This document shows positions 8,033-16,675 of a DNA stretch of 34,684 nt, one piece after another. The translations under genes were made by a program, and so were the position numbers. The stretch is from NCBI GenBank assembly GCA_036512955.1, contig DATBZX010000241.1:1-34684 (forward strand), written 5' to 3'. The stretch comes from DASRAA01 sp036512955 (GTDB taxonomy: Bacteria; Acidobacteriota; Terriglobia; Terriglobales; Acidobacteriaceae). The notes under the pieces were generated by a model, which saw nothing but the letters and a program-made list of their open reading frames with translations, was not told where the DNA came from and did not search any database. How positions within the stretch are numbered: position 1 is the first letter of the stretch; every line of letters begins with the position of its first letter.

Positions 8033-8734
8033 ATGGGGGTCCTGATGAGGTTCCGGAGTATCGCGGCTTGCCTGGTGTGGTTGTTGCTCGTTGTGCCGGC
8101 AGGTCCGGCGATGGGGTCGCCGAGGGGACAAGCTTCCGCCGCCGCACCGTCCGTACAGCAGCGTAAAACCAGCACTCCTTACAGCGGCGACCTGTCGATC
8201 TTCGATTACCCAGACCGCGAGCAGAAGTTGCATATCGACAAGGTGATGGATGCGCTCGGCATTACTGCCGGCAAAGTCGTCGCCGACATTGGAGCGGGGT
8301 CAGGATGGTTCACGGTCCGTGCAGCCAAGCGAGTGACGGAGAGCGGCAGAGTTTATGCGGTGGAGATTAATCCCGAGGCGATTCGCCATATCGAGGAGCG
8401 GGCGGAGAAGGAAAACCTGAAAAATGTGAAGACCGTGCTGGGGAAAGAAGATTCCCCGCAATTGCCTGCCGCCAGCGTGGACGCGGTGTTGATGCTGAAG
8501 ACCTATCACGAGATCGCCAAACCGGTCGAGTTGCTACGGAACTTACGGGCTGCGCTGCGACCGGGAGCCAGAGTCGGCATCATCGACCGCGATGGCAACG
8601 GCGAGAACCACGGAGTGCAGAAAAAAGCCGTGCTGCAGGAAGCCGAGCAAGCAGGCTATCGCCTGCTGGAGGAACACGACGACTGGGTCAAGGATGACAA
8701 GATGGATTACTTCCTGGTGTTAGTGGCGAAATAG
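8033..8734 (+). CDS. Exported class I SAM-dependent methyltransferase (233 aa)
   Basis: Residues 1-28 form a signal peptide (RSIAACLVWLLLVVPAGPAMG), unusual for a methyltransferase but recurrent in acidobacterial and planctomycete relatives as far as I recall. The Rossmann-type core starts near residue 70. Motif I is VVADIGAGSGWF (residues 82-93), followed by an acidic VYAVEINPEA strand, an NVKTVLGKEDSPQLP region and AVLMLKTYHEIAKP. The C-terminus has GARVGIIDRDG. The substrate is unknown. An in-frame ATG at 8045 preceded by a G-rich stretch is an equally possible start. The gene is convergent with the DUF4105 gene, and hairpins lie between them. Confidence 0.8.
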   Translation: MGVLMRFRSIAACLVWLLLVVPAGPAMGSPRGQASAAAPSVQQRKTSTPYSGDLSIFDYPDREQKLHIDKVMDALGITAGKVVADIGAGSGWFTVRAAKRVTESGRVYAVEINPEAIRHIEERAEKENLKNVKTVLGKEDSPQLPAASVDAVLMLKTYHEIAKPVELLRNLRAALRPGARVGIIDRDGNGENHGVQKKAVLQEAEQAGYRLLEEHDDWVKDDKMDYFLVLVAK

Positions 8735-8770
8735 TGCCGTCGGCGGAGTGTTCGGGATGTAACTGGTGTC

Positions 8771-8825
8771 GCCGCTACGCGGCTCGACTGTCTTCCCCCT
8801 TTTGACCGCGGGCTGACGCCCGCGG
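8771..8825. terminator. Two hairpins between convergent genes
   Basis: GCCGC-TAC-GCGGC at 8771-8783 and the perfect CCGCGGGC-TGAC-GCCCGCGG at 8806-8825 lie between the stops at 8734 (plus) and 8866 (minus). They may end transcription in both directions. The first is shared with the inverted-repeat element at 5287, so they also belong to a dispersed palindrome family. Confidence 0.45.
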
Positions 8826-8865
8826 CTAAACCAAATGTCGCTGCTGGGCAGCTCGATCCGTGTGG

Positions 8866-9873
8866 TTACGGTTGCTTTGTGAAGCCGACGCGGCCGACGC
8901 GGATGAGTTGCGACCAGTCGGGCCTGTCATCCGCAGCCTTCGCCGCAGGGTTGATATGGGCCTGCGCCTTCAGGGCCGGGAGCGGCAATCCTCCGTTCAC
9001 CAGAGTGCCGTGCTCGTCCATCATCTCGTCCATCTTGCCGTTCAGCAGGACTCGCCAGTCCCAGACCGTGCTCCGACCTCTTGCCTGGGACGCTGAAACG
9101 TCAATGTTGGTGGTGCAATTGTTAGTCAGAGCGTTGTACCACTCGGGGTGGTTGTGCAGGTCGTTCACCCGCTGGATGTAGTCCAGAAATATCTTGCGCG
9201 TCAACTGGGGCGGGACGGTGGTGCGGAAGATGTAGACCTCTTCATCCTTGCGATAGTTAGTGCGCAGGCGGACAACGTCGCGTTCGTCACTGACAATGTA
9301 GGCCAACTCGTACTGGCGAAAGAATCCACGAACGGCGGAGTAGCTCTGGCCGACGACGTCGCGGGTTTCAATCGAGAACGGAACGTAGCCCTGCGGGCCG
9401 AAATCGAAGCTGACGATGGGATGGGCGATCAAGGTTGGCCCCCACCAGGTAATAAAAATGTCAGCGCCGGACAGGTTGGCCAGGTCGAAGGAGCGGGTCT
9501 CCCACTGGCAGGTGTAGTCCAGCTCAGTGACGTAACTACAGTTGCGAAAATTATGAATGGTGATGTGGTCGCCGGCGATGTCGGCAGAGGCAGTCTGGGC
9601 ATTGTCGGGTTGCCAGTTGCGCTGGTTGGTCGGCTTGAGCGAAAACCACCAGAGGGCAACCAGAACGAAACCGGCGAACAGAACCAGAACGCGGCTGGGA
9701 CGGGGCCGAAGACAGAAGAACGCTCCGAGCATCAGGGCGAGATAAAGCACCGCAAGTGGAACACGCAGGCTGGCTAGCTGAAAGTCGAAATAAAGGGCGG
9801 CGGCCGCCCATGCGGTCAGGAGAAGACCTACCAATACAAGTAGAGCGAAAAAGAGCTTACGCAGAAAATGCAA
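8866..9873 (-). CDS. DUF4105 / Lnb N-terminal-type membrane-anchored protein (335 aa)
   Basis: Three hydrophobic segments lie in about the first 70 residues (KLFFALLVLVGLLLTAWAAA; VPLAVLYLALMLGAFFCL; VLVLFAGFVLVALWWFSL). A large extracytoplasmic domain follows, with ITIHNFRNC, GADIFITWWGP, ETRDVVGQSYSAVRGFFRQYEL and the family hallmark ALTNNCTTNI around residue 260. This domain is conserved in many bacteria without a settled function; a cysteine-hydrolase-like role has been considered and is not proven here. The start is a TTG at 9873, with GGAAGG about 9 bases upstream. The frame stays open to 10176, but that upstream part is not hydrophobic or conserved-looking. It is divergent from the metal-efflux operon. 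Confidence 0.75.
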   Translation of the reverse strand: MHFLRKLFFALLVLVGLLLTAWAAAALYFDFQLASLRVPLAVLYLALMLGAFFCLRPRPSRVLVLFAGFVLVALWWFSLKPTNQRNWQPDNAQTASADIAGDHITIHNFRNCSYVTELDYTCQWETRSFDLANLSGADIFITWWGPTLIAHPIVSFDFGPQGYVPFSIETRDVVGQSYSAVRGFFRQYELAYIVSDERDVVRLRTNYRKDEEVYIFRTTVPPQLTRKIFLDYIQRVNDLHNHPEWYNALTNNCTTNIDVSASQARGRSTVWDWRVLLNGKMDEMMDEHGTLVNGGLPLPALKAQAHINPAAKAADDRPDWSQLIRVGRVGFTKQP

Positions 9874-10101
9874 GTTGCGGGTTCCTTCCTCGTCGAAATC
9901 TGCTGAATCTGGGATTAAGCGTCTATTAGAGCAGAGGCGAACGTTTAAGCGAAATTCGAACGGCACAGGCGAAGGTTGGTCGCAGCGGCGTGGCTGAAGC
10001 GGCCGGGTAGATGAGGGGTCTTGGAATTCTAGCGAACCACACTGGCAAAGCAGGGCGGCCACCATTCGCATGGCGATTAATATCTCGTGAACCTGTATCC
10101 G

Positions 10102-10118
10102 GACGCCGACTCGGCGTC
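10102..10118. promoter_or_regulatory. Perfect palindrome upstream of the metal-efflux operon
   Basis: GACGCCGA-C-TCGGCGTC is an 8-bp perfect inverted repeat around one base, ending 41 bases before the ATG at 10160, within the intergenic region of 9874-10159. It could be an operator for a metal-responsive regulator. No such regulator is encoded in the window. Confidence 0.35.
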
Positions 10119-10159
10119 GCAACGGCTCCATACTGAGTGATAAACTACGAAAACGACCG

Positions 10160-10570
10160 ATGGAACTGCTCCTCAACCTGATCTGGATATCGCTGGCCCC
10201 GTTGGCTGTTTTCGGGTTCTTGCGAGGCCGTTCCGTCTCCGGGCAGCTCGCCCGAGTGCCCTATCGTAAGGCGCTGATTGCGTTGGTGTGCGTCGTGGTC
10301 TTGCTGTTCCCCGTTATCTCGGCCAGCGACGACCTCCATCCCACGCAAGCCGTCGTGGAAGAGTCCTCCAAGAAGTTGAAACGCGCGGTTGCCCTGGTTC
10401 ACGATTTACAGACGAGCCCGCCGTCGTCCTTGTTGCCGACCATGCTGGCGCTCTACCTGCTGTTCGGGCTGGTCTTATTGCGGCCGTGGCGTCCGTTGGT
10501 TACTGTGAAGCTCGCCTTGGACGGCGTAATCGTTCCTTCTGCCGGTCGAGCTCCTCCTCCCTCCCTCTGA
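10160..10570 (+). CDS. Small membrane protein at the head of the metal-efflux operon (136 aa)
   Basis: Three hydrophobic segments are visible: the N-terminus (about 3-20), residues 37-54 ending in LLFPVISASDDLHPTQ, and residues 92-108. Between the last two is a short exposed segment with acidic and His residues (DDLH) that could contact metal. I believe FPVISxxDDLH is a recurring motif in small proteins next to Czc/Cus-type pumps in acidobacteria, but I cannot verify this here. It is co-directional with the adaptor gene 144 bases downstream. A sensory or accessory role like CzcI is an inference. Confidence 0.6.
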   Translation: MELLLNLIWISLAPLAVFGFLRGRSVSGQLARVPYRKALIALVCVVVLLFPVISASDDLHPTQAVVEESSKKLKRAVALVHDLQTSPPSSLLPTMLALYLLFGLVLLRPWRPLVTVKLALDGVIVPSAGRAPPPSL

Positions 10571-10714
10571 AACTGAATCAGCGAGCAAGTGCCGATCAAG
10601 TGGCACGACGCATTCACTATTAATTTCTCTGGTTGGCTGTCGGGTACCCGTACGTAGCGGGGAATCCAGACCGTTGAGACCGGCTATGCCAGGTTCAAGA
10701 AGAGAGACGTCTAG

Positions 10715-11869
10715 ATGAAGAACCGCATGAGTATGCCGGGGCAAGCGCTGGCGCGCACCGCGGGATTGCTCCCATTGCTGCTGGCCGCTGTGATGTTCTC
10801 AAGCTGCTCGAAGACCAAGGTCGATCCGCCGCAAACCTCTGTAGAAACGAATGCTGATCCCAATGTTTTCACTTTGCCACACCCCGAGCAATTTCCGACG
10901 GTCGCGGTGGAAGTCCGCAGGGTCAGCGACGAGTTGCACGTCAATGGCGTAATCGCTCCGGATGTGAACCGCTCCGTGCCCGTGGTGTCGCTAGGCGGTG
11001 GCCGGGTGGTCGAGATCAAAGCCAAGTTGGGCGACTCCGTCCGGAAGGGGCAGACTCTGTTGCTGATCGACAGTCCCGATGTGTCGCAAGCCTTCTCTGA
11101 CTACCAGAAGTTCAAGGCTGACGAGCAACTGGCTGCCAAGCAACTGGCGCGCGCCCAATTGCTTTACGACAAGGGCGCCATCGCGCTGGCCGATCTAGAA
11201 ACGGCCCAGGACGCCGATGCAAAAGCCAAGGTGGATATGCAAACTGCCGTTCAGCGAGTAAAAGTACTGGGCGGAACCATCAACAATCCATCGCCTTTGC
11301 TGCCAGTCGTTGCCCCTATTTCGGGAACCATCGTCGATCAACAGATCACCGGCGGCACCGGTGTGAAATCTCTCGACAATTCTCCCAGTCTATTCACCAT
11401 TGCCGACCTGTCTACGGTTTGGGTGGTTTGCGATGTGTATCAGGACATGCTGTCGCGGGTGCACGTTGGCGATACCGCCGAGATCTCGCTCAATGCCTAT
11501 CCCGATCAGAAGTTTCCGGGGAAGGTTGTCAATATTAGCGAGGTCCTGGATCCCGCGACGCGATCGGCCAAAGTTCGCATTGAGTTGCCGAATCCCAAGG
11601 GGCTGATGCGGGCCGGGATGTTCGTGACCGCTACGTTCAAAGGAAGCCAACTGATCGAACGAATCGTGGTCCCGGCTACTTCCATCGTTCATTTGCATGA
11701 CAAGGACTGGGTTTTTGTTCCCGCGGGCAACAAGCAGTTTCGCCGAGTTACCCTGCAACTGGGACCACAGAGCAGTGACGGATTCGTGCAAGTGGTCAGC
11801 GGACTGAATCCGCAGGAAAAGGTCGTCACCAACGCGCTGCAATTCTCCTCCGCAGCCGAGGAGCAGTAG
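10715..11869 (+). CDS. RND efflux periplasmic adaptor (CzcB/CusB-like lipoprotein, 384 aa)
   Basis: This membrane-fusion protein bridges the inner-membrane pump and the outer-membrane channel in the periplasm. The N-terminus (LLPLLLAAVMFSSCSK) has a lipoprotein-type Cys near residue 31. The barrel-sandwich hybrid shows VVSLGGGRVVEIKAKLGD, SVRKGQTLLLIDSPD and VVAPISGTIVDQQI. Between these is a helical hairpin (about residues 125-185). The beta-barrel region has LFTIADLSTVWVVCDVYQ and DTAEISLNAYPDQ, and the membrane-proximal domain includes VVPATSIVHLHDKDWVFV. Length is usual. No extra His/Met-rich N-terminal metal-binding stretch is present. It is two bases from the pump gene, with GAGGAG inside its 3' end serving the next start. 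Confidence 0.9.
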   Translation: MKNRMSMPGQALARTAGLLPLLLAAVMFSSCSKTKVDPPQTSVETNADPNVFTLPHPEQFPTVAVEVRRVSDELHVNGVIAPDVNRSVPVVSLGGGRVVEIKAKLGDSVRKGQTLLLIDSPDVSQAFSDYQKFKADEQLAAKQLARAQLLYDKGAIALADLETAQDADAKAKVDMQTAVQRVKVLGGTINNPSPLLPVVAPISGTIVDQQITGGTGVKSLDNSPSLFTIADLSTVWVVCDVYQDMLSRVHVGDTAEISLNAYPDQKFPGKVVNISEVLDPATRSAKVRIELPNPKGLMRAGMFVTATFKGSQLIERIVVPATSIVHLHDKDWVFVPAGNKQFRRVTLQLGPQSSDGFVQVVSGLNPQEKVVTNALQFSSAAEEQ

Positions 11870-11871
11870 GG

Positions 11872-14800
11872 ATGATCGGGTTCCTGGTCAACTTTGCCCT
11901 GCGTAACCGGATGCTGGTGCTGGCGGTAGGGATCGGATTACTGATCTGGGGGATCATTTCGTTCCACAACCTTCCGGTTGAGGCTTATCCCGATGTCGCC
12001 GACAAGTACGTGTGGGTCATCACGCAATGGCCGGGGCGCGCGGCGGAGGAAGTCGAGCAGCAAGTCACAATTCCCATCGAGACGGAGTTGAATGGCGTCG
12101 CGCACCTCACGCACCTCCGCTCCACTTCAATCTCGGGACTTTCATTCATCACGGTGTTATTCGACGACGAGTCAGATAACCAACAGAACCGGCAACAAGT
12201 GCTGGAAAAGCTGACGCTGGTCAGCTTGCCTCCCGGGTTGAATCCACAAATCGGTGCCGACTTCAGCCCCGCCGGTCAGATTTATTTTTTCACTCTACAG
12301 AGCACCAATCCCCAGTACGACGTGATGGACTTGAAGGCTCTTCAGGACTGGGTGGTCTTCAAGCACCTGATGTCCGTGCCCAACGTTGCTTCGATCTCGA
12401 TCTTTGGCGGTCAGACCCGCGAGTACCAGGTACAGGTCAATCCCGACAAACTGGTTGCGTATGGCCTGACCATGGCGCAGGTGGAGCAGGTGCTGACCAA
12501 CAATAATGTCAACGGTGGCGGCAGTTTCATTGAGAAGGGACAGCAGGCCTACAATGTCCGCGCCGTCGGACTCATGCAGACCACCGACGACGTTGGCGCC
12601 ACGGTACTGACCGCGAAGAACGGCACTCCGGTACGCATCCGCGATGTGGCCGAGGTGACGCAGGGTTCGAAGATTCGCCTTGGGCGGCTGGGCAAGGCGA
12701 TTCGCCACGATGATGGGCGCGTTACGGACAACACCGACGTGGTCGAAGGCATCGTACAAATGCGCAAGGGAGCGGAAGCCGAAGCCGTCCTACGTGACAT
12801 CGATGCCAAGGTGAAGTTCCTGAACGAGCGTGTCCTGCCAAAGGGCGTGAAGATCGTTCCGCACATTGATCGCGACGACCTGGTGCACCTGACGACGCAC
12901 ACGGTCCTGCACAACCTCACCGAGGGCATTCTGCTGGTCGTGCTGGTGCTGTTCTTCTTCCTGGGGAATTTGCGTTCGGCGCTGATCGTGGCGATCACCA
13001 TTCCGTTTTCGTTGTTCTTCGCCTCGATCCTGCTCGATCTGCGGCACATTCCCGCCAACCTGCTGTCGCTGGGCGCTCTCGATTTCGGAATGATCGTGGA
13101 AGGGGCGGCCGTGATGGTCGAAAACATACAGCGCCGCCTGGAGGGCTGGAAGGAAGGTCATGCGTCGGTGGACGAGGTCATTCGTTCCGCCGCACACGAA
13201 GTGCAACGCCCGGTGTTTTATGCGATTGCGATCATCATCATCACCTACCTGCCGATTTTTACGCTGCAAAGGGTAGAGGGCCGTCTCTTTAAACCGATGG
13301 CATCGACTGTGACATTCGCACTGCTGGGTGCGTTGCTGTTTTCCATCATCATCGCGCCTGTGCTCGCAAGTTACATTTTCCACAAGGGTGCCCACGCCTG
13401 GGACAACCCGATCGTCAAATGGATTACGGCCAACTACGAGCGAACACTGGACTGGATTATCGTCCGGCGCCCTGTCGTATTGGCCTCAGCTGTCGTTGTC
13501 TTTGCCTTCACGGCGTACCTCGGATTTGGAGGGGTGATTGGCTCGGAATTTCTTCCCCATCTCGATGAAGGCTCGATCTGGGCGCGCGGCACCTTGTCCC
13601 CCAGCACGGGCCCAACTGCCGGTGGCGAAGTGATGGACAAGGCGCGCATCATTTTCGCCAGCTTTCCGGAAGTGACGAAAGTGGTCTCGCAAGTGGGCCG
13701 CTCCGATGACGGCACTGACGCCACCGGCTTCTTCAACACCGAGTATTTTGTCGATCTCAAGCCCCGCAGTGAATGGCGGCCTCAGTTCCGTGGCCGCAAG
13801 GAGCTATTGATTGAGGCAATGGACAACGAAGTGGAGAAGATTCCCGGCGTGACCTGGGGATTCTCGCAGCCCATCGCCGACAACATGGAAGAAGCGGTCA
13901 GCGGCGTGAAGGGCGAACTCGCCGTCAAGATCTTCGGCTCCGACCTGAAAGACCTGGAGCAGAAGGGCGAAGAGATCATGGTGGTAATGCGGACGGTCCC
14001 CGGTGTTGCCGATCTTGGGCTATTCCGCGTGCTCGGCCAACCCAACGTCAATATCGTGGTCAACCGGGAGAAGGCCGATCGCTTCGGTATCAATGCTTCC
14101 GACATTCAGGACGCAATCCAAACCGCTGTAGGCGGCAATCCGGTTAGCCAGATTCTCATTGGCGAACAGCGTTTCGATCTTGTCCCCCGTTACCAGAAAC
14201 AGTTCCGGCAGTCCGTGGACGACATACGCAACATCCGCATTGCCGCGCCCAGTGGAGAACGCGTTTCGCTGGCCGAAGTCACCGATATCAAGATCGAAGA
14301 TGGAGCTTCGATGATCAACCGCGAGGGCAACCAGCGCTACATTGCGATTAAGTACAGCGTTCGTGGCAGCGATCTCGGCAGCACCGTTGAACAAGCCATG
14401 AAGAAAGTGGACCGCGAAGTGAAGTTGCCACAGGGCTATACCCTGGAGTGGGCTGGCGAGTATGAGAGCCAGAAGCGCGCGAACCATCGCCTGGCGATCG
14501 TGATTCCGCTCACAATCATGGTGATCATGCTGGTTCTGTACTCGATGTTCCGTTCCTTCAAGTGGGGATTCCTGGTGCTGCTCAATCTCGGGCTCGCGCC
14601 CATCGGCGGCCTGATTGCGCTGCTGATTACGGGAGAACACTTCAGCGTCTCGACGGGCGTCGGATTCCTGGCGCTGTTTGGCGTCTCGGTGCAGACCGGC
14701 GTGGTGCTGATCGAGTACATCAATCAGCTTCGCGCCCGTGGCTTGCCCGTCCACGAGGCGGTGATTATTGGTTCGACGCGGCGGCTGCGCCCCATCATGA

Positions 14801-15009
14801 TGACCATGCTGGTGGCCAGCCTCGGACTTCTGCCAGCCGCCATGTCTCACGACATCGGATCGGATTCGCAACGTCCCTTCGCTATCGTAATTGTCGGCGG
14901 ATTGCTGACTGAATTGTTCCTGAGCCTCGTCTTGCTGCCAGCGTTCTATGCTTGGGTGGCCGGACCGAATGACGTTCTGCCGGATGAAGCCGAGGAGGTC
15001 ACCGAATGA
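11872..15009 (+). CDS. Heavy-metal efflux RND pump (CzcA/CusA family, 1045 aa)
   Basis: This is a proton-driven inner-membrane transporter, expected with 12 transmembrane helices and two large periplasmic loops. Family signs include the N-terminal helix followed by LPVEAYPDVADKYVWVITQWPGR (shown here in part), HIDRDDLV before TM2, and the TM4 signature DFGMIVEGAAVMVEN at residues 404-418. The second half has LPHLDEGSIW, the porter domain with GVKGELAVKIFGSDL, and TM segments from about 865 onward. The TM4 motif fits the divalent-cation (Zn/Co/Ni/Cd) HME groups better than the Cu/Ag CusA motif, but Glu410 replaces the usual Asp (CzcA Asp408). Substrate is inferred only to the level of heavy metal. 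Its stop overlaps the next ATG (ATGA). Confidence 0.93.
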   Translation: MIGFLVNFALRNRMLVLAVGIGLLIWGIISFHNLPVEAYPDVADKYVWVITQWPGRAAEEVEQQVTIPIETELNGVAHLTHLRSTSISGLSFITVLFDDESDNQQNRQQVLEKLTLVSLPPGLNPQIGADFSPAGQIYFFTLQSTNPQYDVMDLKALQDWVVFKHLMSVPNVASISIFGGQTREYQVQVNPDKLVAYGLTMAQVEQVLTNNNVNGGGSFIEKGQQAYNVRAVGLMQTTDDVGATVLTAKNGTPVRIRDVAEVTQGSKIRLGRLGKAIRHDDGRVTDNTDVVEGIVQMRKGAEAEAVLRDIDAKVKFLNERVLPKGVKIVPHIDRDDLVHLTTHTVLHNLTEGILLVVLVLFFFLGNLRSALIVAITIPFSLFFASILLDLRHIPANLLSLGALDFGMIVEGAAVMVENIQRRLEGWKEGHASVDEVIRSAAHEVQRPVFYAIAIIIITYLPIFTLQRVEGRLFKPMASTVTFALLGALLFSIIIAPVLASYIFHKGAHAWDNPIVKWITANYERTLDWIIVRRPVVLASAVVVFAFTAYLGFGGVIGSEFLPHLDEGSIWARGTLSPSTGPTAGGEVMDKARIIFASFPEVTKVVSQVGRSDDGTDATGFFNTEYFVDLKPRSEWRPQFRGRKELLIEAMDNEVEKIPGVTWGFSQPIADNMEEAVSGVKGELAVKIFGSDLKDLEQKGEEIMVVMRTVPGVADLGLFRVLGQPNVNIVVNREKADRFGINASDIQDAIQTAVGGNPVSQILIGEQRFDLVPRYQKQFRQSVDDIRNIRIAAPSGERVSLAEVTDIKIEDGASMINREGNQRYIAIKYSVRGSDLGSTVEQAMKKVDREVKLPQGYTLEWAGEYESQKRANHRLAIVIPLTIMVIMLVLYSMFRSFKWGFLVLLNLGLAPIGGLIALLITGEHFSVSTGVGFLALFGVSVQTGVVLIEYINQLRARGLPVHEAVIIGSTRRLRPIMMTMLVASLGLLPAAMSHDIGSDSQRPFAIVIVGGLLTELFLSLVLLPAFYAWVAGPNDVLPDEAEEVTE

Positions 15010-16412
15010 TGAATACGCCTGCCCCATACTCCTCGAATCGCAGACTTGAATGTGTCGCTGGATTGTTACTGCTGCTGGTGGCGTCGGGTGTATCGGCGCA
15101 GCAGAATTCCGGGCTGCCTGACGCGCCCTTACCGACTCGCGTACTGACGGCGCAGGCGCAGACTCCGCCGCCGATGTCTGGCCCGCCGCAGGTGCCGTTA
15201 CCCGTGTTGGACCCATCGAAGCGGGCCATCACGCTCGAACAGGCGCTGGATATGGCCAAGCGCAACAATCCCACGTTGCAGGCCAACCAAACGCTGATCC
15301 AGCAGAACAAGGCCCAGGAGATTACCGCCAACCTGCGGCCCAATCCCGTGCTCTCATGGGACACGCAATTTCTTCCCCTGTTTGCACCCAGCCTGTGGAG
15401 CGACTCGAATTACTGGGAGACCCAGGCGCAGTACGACGTAGGCGTCAGCTATCTCTTCGAGCGCGGAAAGAAACGCCAGCACCGCCTCGATGCCGCCAAG
15501 ACGGCGACCGCCGTCACCGAGTCACAAGTCGAGGATGCGCAACGCACAGTCCTTGCCAACGCCGCGCAATTGTTCGTTGCGGCGTTGCTGGCGAAGTCGA
15601 ACCTGGAGTTCGCCGAGAGCCTCTTAGACAGTTACAAGAAGACGGTTGACATCAGCGAAGAGCGCCACAAAGCCGGAGCGATGAGCCGCAACGACCTGCT
15701 TAAGATCCAGTTGCAGTCGCTGCAGTTCGAGAGCGACGTCAGCAATGCTCAATTGGCCCGGGCCCAGGCACTGGCCTCATTGCGCCAATTCCTTGGCTTT
15801 GATTCCGTGCCCGCAGACTACGAAGTGGTTGGCAGCCTGGCTTACGATCCGGTAACTGCGCGTCTGGAAGACTTGCAGGCGCGCGCCCTCGCCAGCCGGC
15901 CCGACCTGCAGGCGGCGCAGCGCAGCGTGGTTGCGTCCCAGAGCCAGGTCGGGCTGGCCAAAGCGAATGGCAAGGCCGACTTGAACGTGAATTTCGATTA
16001 CACCCGTCTGAACCAGAACAACCTGGGTGCTTTTTACTTCAATATTCCGCTGCCCGTGTTCAGCAAAAATCAGGGCGAGATTGCGCGTACGCAATACGCT
16101 GTTACGCAATCGCAATTCCAGCAGAAAGCCGCAGAACAGCAGGTTCTGACTGAAGTGCAGAATGATTATGAGGGCCTGCGGAGAAGCGAGCAGGTGCTCC
16201 GGTTGTACGACCAGGGATATCTGGACAAAGCGACGGAATCGCTCGATATTACGCGGTTCTCCTACGAGCACGGGGCGGCATCGCTGCTGGACTTCCTCGA
16301 TGCCGAACGCAGTTATCGCTCGACCCAATTGAGCTACCGCCAGGCACTGGCGACCTATATGACATCGCTGGAGCAGTTGCGGCAGGCGGTGGGCACGAGG
16401 GAGTTACGGTAG
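15006..16412 (+). CDS. TolC-family outer-membrane efflux channel (CzcC/CusC-like, 468 aa)
   Basis: A signal peptide (CVAGLLLLLVASGVSAQQ) is followed by a proline-rich linker and the two OEP repeats: ITLEQALDMAKRNNPTLQANQ starts the first near residue 75, and LEDLQARALASRPDLQAAQR the second near 285. Long coiled-coil helices typical of the periplasmic tunnel follow each. It provides the outer-membrane exit for the pump. It overlaps the pump gene by 4 bases (ATGA), implying translational coupling, and ends the operon. No clear rho-independent terminator follows. Confidence 0.92.
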   Translation: MMNTPAPYSSNRRLECVAGLLLLLVASGVSAQQNSGLPDAPLPTRVLTAQAQTPPPMSGPPQVPLPVLDPSKRAITLEQALDMAKRNNPTLQANQTLIQQNKAQEITANLRPNPVLSWDTQFLPLFAPSLWSDSNYWETQAQYDVGVSYLFERGKKRQHRLDAAKTATAVTESQVEDAQRTVLANAAQLFVAALLAKSNLEFAESLLDSYKKTVDISEERHKAGAMSRNDLLKIQLQSLQFESDVSNAQLARAQALASLRQFLGFDSVPADYEVVGSLAYDPVTARLEDLQARALASRPDLQAAQRSVVASQSQVGLAKANGKADLNVNFDYTRLNQNNLGAFYFNIPLPVFSKNQGEIARTQYAVTQSQFQQKAAEQQVLTEVQNDYEGLRRSEQVLRLYDQGYLDKATESLDITRFSYEHGAASLLDFLDAERSYRSTQLSYRQALATYMTSLEQLRQAVGTRELR

Positions 16413-16461
16413 CAAACGGAGCGCTTGGACGCCGGCGCGAATCGCGGTGAATGAAGAAGTC

Positions 16462-16506
16462 TGGCGCGCCCGGAGAGATTCAAACTCCCGGCCTATTGCT
16501 CTACCC
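16462..16506 (-). pseudogene. tRNA-Arg remnant (3' end with T arm and CCA)
   Basis: Read on the minus strand, the last bases form a full tRNA 3' part: T stem GGGAG/CTCTC (one G-U pair) around loop TTTGAAT, acceptor strand CGGGCGC, discriminator G and encoded CCA. This fits tRNA-Arg genes ending CGGGCGCGCCA. A D-arm piece GGGTAGAGCAAT is joined almost directly to AGGCC before the T arm, so the anticodon arm is missing. The 5' acceptor strand (expected GCGCCCG) is also absent, and invariant C56 is T. It cannot fold as a tRNA. The rest of 16413-16675 holds nothing I recognise. Confidence 0.6.
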
Positions 16507-16675
16507 GGGATCACCTTTTAGAGGGCCCCAAAAACGAAACAGGTAGCACATCACGGGATGGAATTTTGAGCAAGGACAGACTGGAAGGAAGTGTTGATGG
16601 TGGTCCGACTGGAAATTGTCGTCGCTTGAGCGGTACAAAATTGCGGTCGAGTACGGGCACTCCCGGACGCATCGT

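Noticed and set aside
9874..10176. N-terminal extension of the DUF4105 protein
   Set aside because: The upstream 101 codons are polar and Arg-rich, whereas TTG at 9873 has a ribosome-binding site and directly opens the hydrophobic N-terminus.
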